DNA from: an uncultured Enhydrobacter sp.
GTDB taxonomy: Bacteria; Pseudomonadota; Gammaproteobacteria; Pseudomonadales; Moraxellaceae
DNA length: 64,000 bases
Assembly (NCBI GenBank): GCA_946222995.1
Contig: CAMIOS010000012.1
Coordinates: forward strand, 5,948-69,947
Reading direction: 5' to 3'
Shown here: one piece after another, positions 63,266-64,000 of the stretch
Layout: each line of letters opens with the position of its first letter
How positions within the stretch are numbered: the stretch's first letter is position 1
Notes under the pieces: generated by a model
Seen by the model: only the letters and a program-made list of their open reading frames with translations
What the model was told of the DNA's origin: nothing
Database searches by the model: none
Program-made: the position numbers and the translations under genes

Positions 63266-63853
63266 TTATAAGGAATTTGCCCAATCATCGACGGTCATGA
63301 CATTTGCCTGCATCGGAAATACTTTATTCATTAAGACCTCATGTACTTCGGAGTCATGGTCAAAACAGCCGTCTGATAAAACGGTGATTTGATAATCCTT
63401 ATCTGCGGCAGCACGTACGGTTGATAATACCGCACCACTGGTAGCGAGTCCCGTCAAGACCAATTGCTCAATGCCTTGCGCTCGTAGGACAATATCAAGC
63501 TCATTACCCGAGAACGCACTGATACGAAACTTACCAAAAACCAAATCATCGGGCTGTGGGGCAACCGAAGCATCAAAGGTTTCGGCAGGGGCAGCTTGTA
63601 ACATGGGTTTGATTTTGCTAAAAAACTTGTTATTGGCATGGATTTCTGGCACGCTGGGACGGAAGTTGGGTTTGATATACCATACGGGGATATTGTGCTT
63701 GCGAGCATGAGCAATGGCAGTCTGCACTTTCTGAACAAAATCTTGCGGGTTGCCACTCATGGTGAGAATCGATTCCACCAAATCCATCACCAGTAGCACA
63801 GGTTTACCAGCATGTTTGACAAATGGGGTCTGAGAATGTAGTAAGTTTGACAT
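63266..63853 (-). CDS. Isochorismatase-fold hydrolase lacking the catalytic cysteine
   Basis: 195-residue member of the isochorismatase/nicotinamidase fold. Asp24 (LVMDLVES) and Lys108 (VFGKFRISAF) of the usual Asp-Lys-Cys triad are visible. The GLATSGAVLSTVR segment aligns with the cysteine region, and the Cys position holds Ala141. Activity as a cysteine hydrolase is therefore unlikely, and the substrate is unknown. AAGG ribosome site. It is the last gene in the window, convergent with cysA. Confidence 0.85.
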   Translation of the reverse strand: MSNLLHSQTPFVKHAGKPVLLVMDLVESILTMSGNPQDFVQKVQTAIAHARKHNIPVWYIKPNFRPSVPEIHANNKFFSKIKPMLQAAPAETFDASVAPQPDDLVFGKFRISAFSGNELDIVLRAQGIEQLVLTGLATSGAVLSTVRAAADKDYQITVLSDGCFDHDSEVHEVLMNKVFPMQANVMTVDDWANSL

Positions 63854-64000
63854 AATAATACCTTGAATAAAAAACGCACAAATCGCATTGATGCTTTAAT
63901 TTTAGTTAAATTTAAAATTTGTAAGATGAGATTATTTAAACAATCTAGAACTTACGCACTATCTTAAACTAAAAAGACATGATAGCCCTAGCTAAATTTT
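63854..64000. other. End of window, no gene seen
   Basis: 147 bases upstream of the isochorismatase-fold gene. It contains AACTTACGCA at 63949-63958, similar to the motif after yejE; otherwise only AT-rich sequence. Confidence 0.35.

Overview
The window reads as ordinary chromosome of a gammaproteobacterium of the Moraxellaceae, most likely a Moraxella (M. osloensis/Faucicola-like) or close relative. This is inferred from protein flavour, the moderately AT-rich composition and gene content; it was not searched. Almost every gene is intact and housekeeping. I see no rRNA, tRNA, CRISPR array, prophage or complete insertion sequence. Coding density is high and most genes are preceded by a recognisable Shine-Dalgarno sequence.

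Left part (1-8100): rpoD, cut at its 3' end by the window edge; the ferredoxin yfaE and class Ia ribonucleotide reductase nrdB; two small unknown genes; metK and tktA, divergently transcribed. Region 8135-13872 is a run of six minus-strand genes. The trehalose genes otsB-otsA are followed by an overlapping set encoding an acyl-CoA-dehydrogenase-like protein, a PIG-L deacetylase, a SAM methyltransferase and a family 2 glycosyltransferase. This set looks like an uncharacterised pathway that builds or modifies a small glycosylated or acylated molecule, and it is the best candidate for undescribed biology here.

Middle (14000-40450): a CaCA cation/proton exchanger, a sodium:solute symporter with a small membrane partner, an MscS channel, a Bcp-type peroxiredoxin, a secreted Cys-containing protein, queC, a UbiB/ABC1-family kinase, purD, rnhB, rtcB with a small trailing gene that may be a HEPN remnant, corA, a DUF2237 gene, hisZ-purA, mnmG, two unknown genes, the aceE-aceF pyruvate dehydrogenase operon, a glutathione S-transferase and a YcxB-like membrane protein.

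Right part (40500-64000): serS, a hexose-6-phosphate mutarotase and a UbiJ-like membrane-anchored protein. Then comes the complete iscRSUA-hscBA-fdx iron-sulfur operon, whose promoter overlaps a good IscR-like site. It is followed by a membrane class III nucleotide cyclase, a HIT protein, a second MscS channel and a 46-residue lipoprotein missed by length cut-offs. A yej-type peptide importer follows (yejA, yejB, yejE) with gloB embedded in it and no yejF ATPase beside it. Last is a sulfate importer: sbp divergent from cysT-cysW-cysA, with CysA reduced to the ATPase core. An isochorismatase-fold gene closes the window.

Several genes connect functionally. IscRSUA-HscBA-Fdx assembles clusters that the YfaE ferredoxin would need; YfaE in turn maintains the NrdB diiron-tyrosyl cofactor. 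Sulfate import feeds cysteine, the sulfur source for IscS and the precursor of MetK's methionine. AceEF, transketolase and mutarotase represent central carbon metabolism.
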